Positions 61,990-64,000 of a stretch of DNA of 64,000 bases are shown in pieces. Both the position numbers and the translations under genes were made by a program. This DNA comes from Prevotella sp. (lineage in GTDB: Bacteria; Bacteroidota; Bacteroidia; Bacteroidales; Bacteroidaceae). The stretch is from assembly GCA_018385335.1 (NCBI GenBank), contig JAHAZN010000028.1, positions 1 to 64,000 of the forward strand, in the 5' to 3' direction. How positions within the stretch are numbered: position 1 is the first letter of the stretch; the number at the start of each line of letters is the position of its first letter. A model generated the notes under the pieces. That model was given only the letters and a program-made list of their open reading frames with translations. It had not been told where the DNA came from and ran no database searches.

Positions 61990-62042
61990 CGAAAAAGCAT
62001 TGACACTCCCATCTTTTTCAGACAAAAAAGACAAGAAGACGT

Positions 62043-64000
62043 TCAGTTTTCTGCTCCAGCAAATTTGTTCATTCCCCTTATCATGTGTCTGAGGCATCCT
62101 ATGAGCTCCTGTGATTCCTGCAGGATATGTATGGTGAGGAGTGCTGTGTTGGGATTATCATTGCTGTTTTGTATGATGTCGAGCATGTGTTTTCGTTCTG
62201 TCGAGAGCTGTCGCTGCAGCGCCCTACTGTCATCACGAAGTGTCTCAGCGTCAGTGAAATCTCCCGTCTGTAGCATCCCCAATGTACGTTCATAGATAGC
62301 AACCACCCTATCTCTCATTTCCACGAATCTCTCCCTATAGGCAGCACCGACGGTAGGGAAATTATTGCCCACATGTTCTCTGATAGGATCGTTGATACGT
62401 TTCAAGCCATAGAGCATCTGCTGACAGGAGTTGATGCCGAGGAAATACCAGGTGTTACGTTCCAGCACGGTGAGAGAGTCGAGTTTTCTCATGCTCACTA
62501 TCTCCCTTCTCCTCTGTCTCTTCAGCGCTTTTCTCTCTTCGTCGATGAGGTTAGTCCCTCGCCTGAGTGGCGAATAGTATTCGGAGAGCAGGGCATCGGT
62601 GGCACTGTAATAGCAGTCGATGACAAACCTCAGTCGTGCGGCATTGCCCAACCTGATATGCTCGCAGAGCATCTGCCATATCGCCTGTTTATCTCGCGTG
62701 TGTAGGATGGCGGTGAAGAGCGAGTCGTTCTCTTTCTCTGCCTTTCGCCCATATCTTATGTTACTTCTCACGAGCAGCGCCACAGCAATGATGATGGAGA
62801 TGAGCATAGCTACATAACTGCCATAATACATGAGGGCACTCACTATCATACACAGGGAGAAAGCCACTGCTGCGGTAATCAACCATCCACCTATGACAGA
62901 GATAACGCCCGTAATGCGAAAGACAGCACTCTCTCTGCTCCATGCTCTGTCTGCCAAAGAGGCACCCATGGCCACCATAAACGTGACGTATGTTGTGGAA
63001 AGCGGAAGTTTGTAAGTTGTGCCCAAAGCAACCAACAATCCTGCAAGCACCAGGTTGACCGCTGCTCTCACCATATCAAAAGCCGCTCCTTCTTCGAGTG
63101 TCATCTGCTCGGTATTAAACCTCTTGTCAATCGCATTTTTGACACTCATTGGCATCCATCTGTTCACTGTTGATGCTATCCTCGATGAGGTCCTTACCAA
63201 TGTGCGCGCCACTCGTGACGAACCGAACATCTCGTCACCTTCATCCTGCCTGGAGAGATCGACACTCGTCTTCACCACGTTTTGTGCTTTTTTCGAGAAG
63301 ATGAGTGCAAGCACCATGACCAGTCCGGCAATCATAAGATAAACCATCGGTGTCTGAGCACTCTGTTGCAATGACAACATCATGAAACCATGAGGATCGC
63401 TGTTCCCATGGGCACAGAAATCCATAAAGGCATCCAAGCCTGAAAGCGGCACACCGACAAAGTTCACCAAGTCGTTACCTGCAAAGGCCATCGCCAGTGC
63501 AAATGTTCCCATGAGCACTACAATTTTGAGCAGGTTCACCCCCACAAGAGCAAGCAAAGTCATCACCACAGTCATCACCGCCATACACCCTAAGATAATG
63601 AGACCAGCATCATCTGCTATCCACTGAGCTAACTGGGGTGTCATCAGCGTAGAGCCTTTCAGTCCCTTGATAAGCAGGAACCATAGGATGGCTGTTGCCG
63701 AGACGGCACTGAAGAGGATCGTCTTCACCGATCTGTTCTGTGGTTTGACAAAGGTAAACACCAATCGGCTCAGCCACATCACCAGTGCACCGAAGATAAA
63801 CGCCACTGCCACCGACATGAAGATGGCGATGATGACCGACAGTGCCTTGTCGGTGTTGAGCAGGTCGCCGAGTCCCAGCGGCTGTCCCGCCGTGTCGGTT
63901 GCCCCTGCCACCATCTTCACCAATGCCAGGGCGAAGGCTCCTCCGAGCAGTTCAAACACCATGCTCACCGTCGTCGAGGTAGGCATGCCAAGGGTGTTGA
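62043..64000 (-). CDS. Inorganic phosphate transporter (PiT family), 5' end outside the window
   Basis: At least 652 residues; the frame is open to the right edge, and the bases upstream of the first in-window Met read Thr-Leu-Gly-Met-Pro-Thr-Ser-Thr-Thr-Val, the PiT signature, so the start lies outside. Several helices and a second signature ALGTTYKLPLSTTYVTFMVA are visible. After about residue 430 comes a soluble helical part (SEYYSPLRRGTNLIDEERKA ... LQRQLSTERKHMLDI) resembling a PhoU-like domain. Sodium- or proton-coupled phosphate uptake is inferred from the family. The C-terminal extension is usual for Bacteroidetes members. Confidence 0.92.
   Translation of the reverse strand, partial: NTLGMPTSTTVSMVFELLGGAFALALVKMVAGATDTAGQPLGLGDLLNTDKALSVIIAIFMSVAVAFIFGALVMWLSRLVFTFVKPQNRSVKTILFSAVSATAILWFLLIKGLKGSTLMTPQLAQWIADDAGLIILGCMAVMTVVMTLLALVGVNLLKIVVLMGTFALAMAFAGNDLVNFVGVPLSGLDAFMDFCAHGNSDPHGFMMLSLQQSAQTPMVYLMIAGLVMVLALIFSKKAQNVVKTSVDLSRQDEGDEMFGSSRVARTLVRTSSRIASTVNRWMPMSVKNAIDKRFNTEQMTLEEGAAFDMVRAAVNLVLAGLLVALGTTYKLPLSTTYVTFMVAMGASLADRAWSRESAVFRITGVISVIGGWLITAAVAFSLCMIVSALMYYGSYVAMLISIIIAVALLVRSNIRYGRKAEKENDSLFTAILHTRDKQAIWQMLCEHIRLGNAARLRFVIDCYYSATDALLSEYYSPLRRGTNLIDEERKALKRQRRREIVSMRKLDSLTVLERNTWYFLGINSCQQMLYGLKRINDPIREHVGNNFPTVGAAYRERFVEMRDRVVAIYERTLGMLQTGDFTDAETLRDDSRALQRQLSTERKHMLDIIQNSNDNPNTALLTIHILQESQELIGCLRHMIRGMNKFAGAEN

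Noticed and set aside
1..64000. tRNA genes, rRNA, CRISPR arrays or prophage
   Set aside because: No cloverleaf-like segments with a conserved T-loop, no regularly spaced repeats and no phage structural genes were noticed by eye. A covariance-model scan was not possible.

Overview
The window looks like a chromosomal segment of a Prevotella-like member of the Bacteroidales, with roughly balanced base composition. The evidence is the recurring Bacteroidetes promoter form (TTG, about 20 nt, then TAnnTTTG), the near absence of Shine-Dalgarno sequences, secreted proteins with C-terminal type IX secretion (T9SS) sorting tails, GldH and SusCD-free carbohydrate genes typical of the group, and the gene orders sufBCDS, folP-cdaA and mreBCD-mrdA-rodA. 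I see no rRNA, tRNA, CRISPR array, prophage or intact insertion sequence.

Layout. 1-7.6 kb: two very large secreted T9SS-type proteins, the second broken by a one-base frameshift near its 3' end. 7.8-12.7 kb: the sufBCDS Fe-S cluster assembly operon. 12.7-14.7 kb: a small hypothetical gene, rnhB and a WYL-domain regulator. 14.8-19 kb (minus strand): pta-ackA and folP-cdaA (c-di-AMP synthesis). 19-21.3 kb: murF and an EamA transporter. 21.3-21.7 kb: an intergenic stretch with a MITE-like element bounded by 19-bp inverted repeats. 21.7-24.5 kb: rpmH (missed by simple ORF calling), efp, a glycosyltransferase and radC. 24.6-27.4 kb: a probable operon of a SufT-like protein, an LpxH-like hydrolase and a 5'-nucleotidase split into two genes. 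27.6-33.8 kb: rplS, a stand-alone AICAR transformylase, a 65-aa protein, a GH53 galactanase and a third T9SS-type protein. 33.9-39.7 kb (minus): a five-gene MacAB-TolC-like export operon. 40.1-49.4 kb (mostly minus): gpmI, two tandem NSS transporters, a VanZ-like protein, a GNAT, a CYTH protein, a 47-aa membrane protein, prfB and an acyl-CoA synthetase. 49.5-55.7 kb (plus): an M20 deacylase, a threonine aldolase, metF, holB, a RicT/PSP1 protein and gldH. 55.6-62 kb (minus): the elongasome operon purH(N)-mreB-mreC-mreD-mrdA-rodA. 62-64 kb: a phosphate transporter running off the right edge.

The region is mainly housekeeping: Fe-S assembly, acetate fermentation, cell-wall elongation, purine, folate and one-carbon metabolism, and translation factors. 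The points most worth attention are the bifunctional PurH present as two unlinked genes (28.2 kb and 61.4 kb), the 5'-nucleotidase split into separate C- and N-domain genes in reversed order, the MITE-like element next to a possible small-peptide gene, the frameshifted giant secreted protein, a sigma-54-like site at the left edge, and a gldH reading frame that runs antisense into rodA. I did not find a convincing new multi-gene system.
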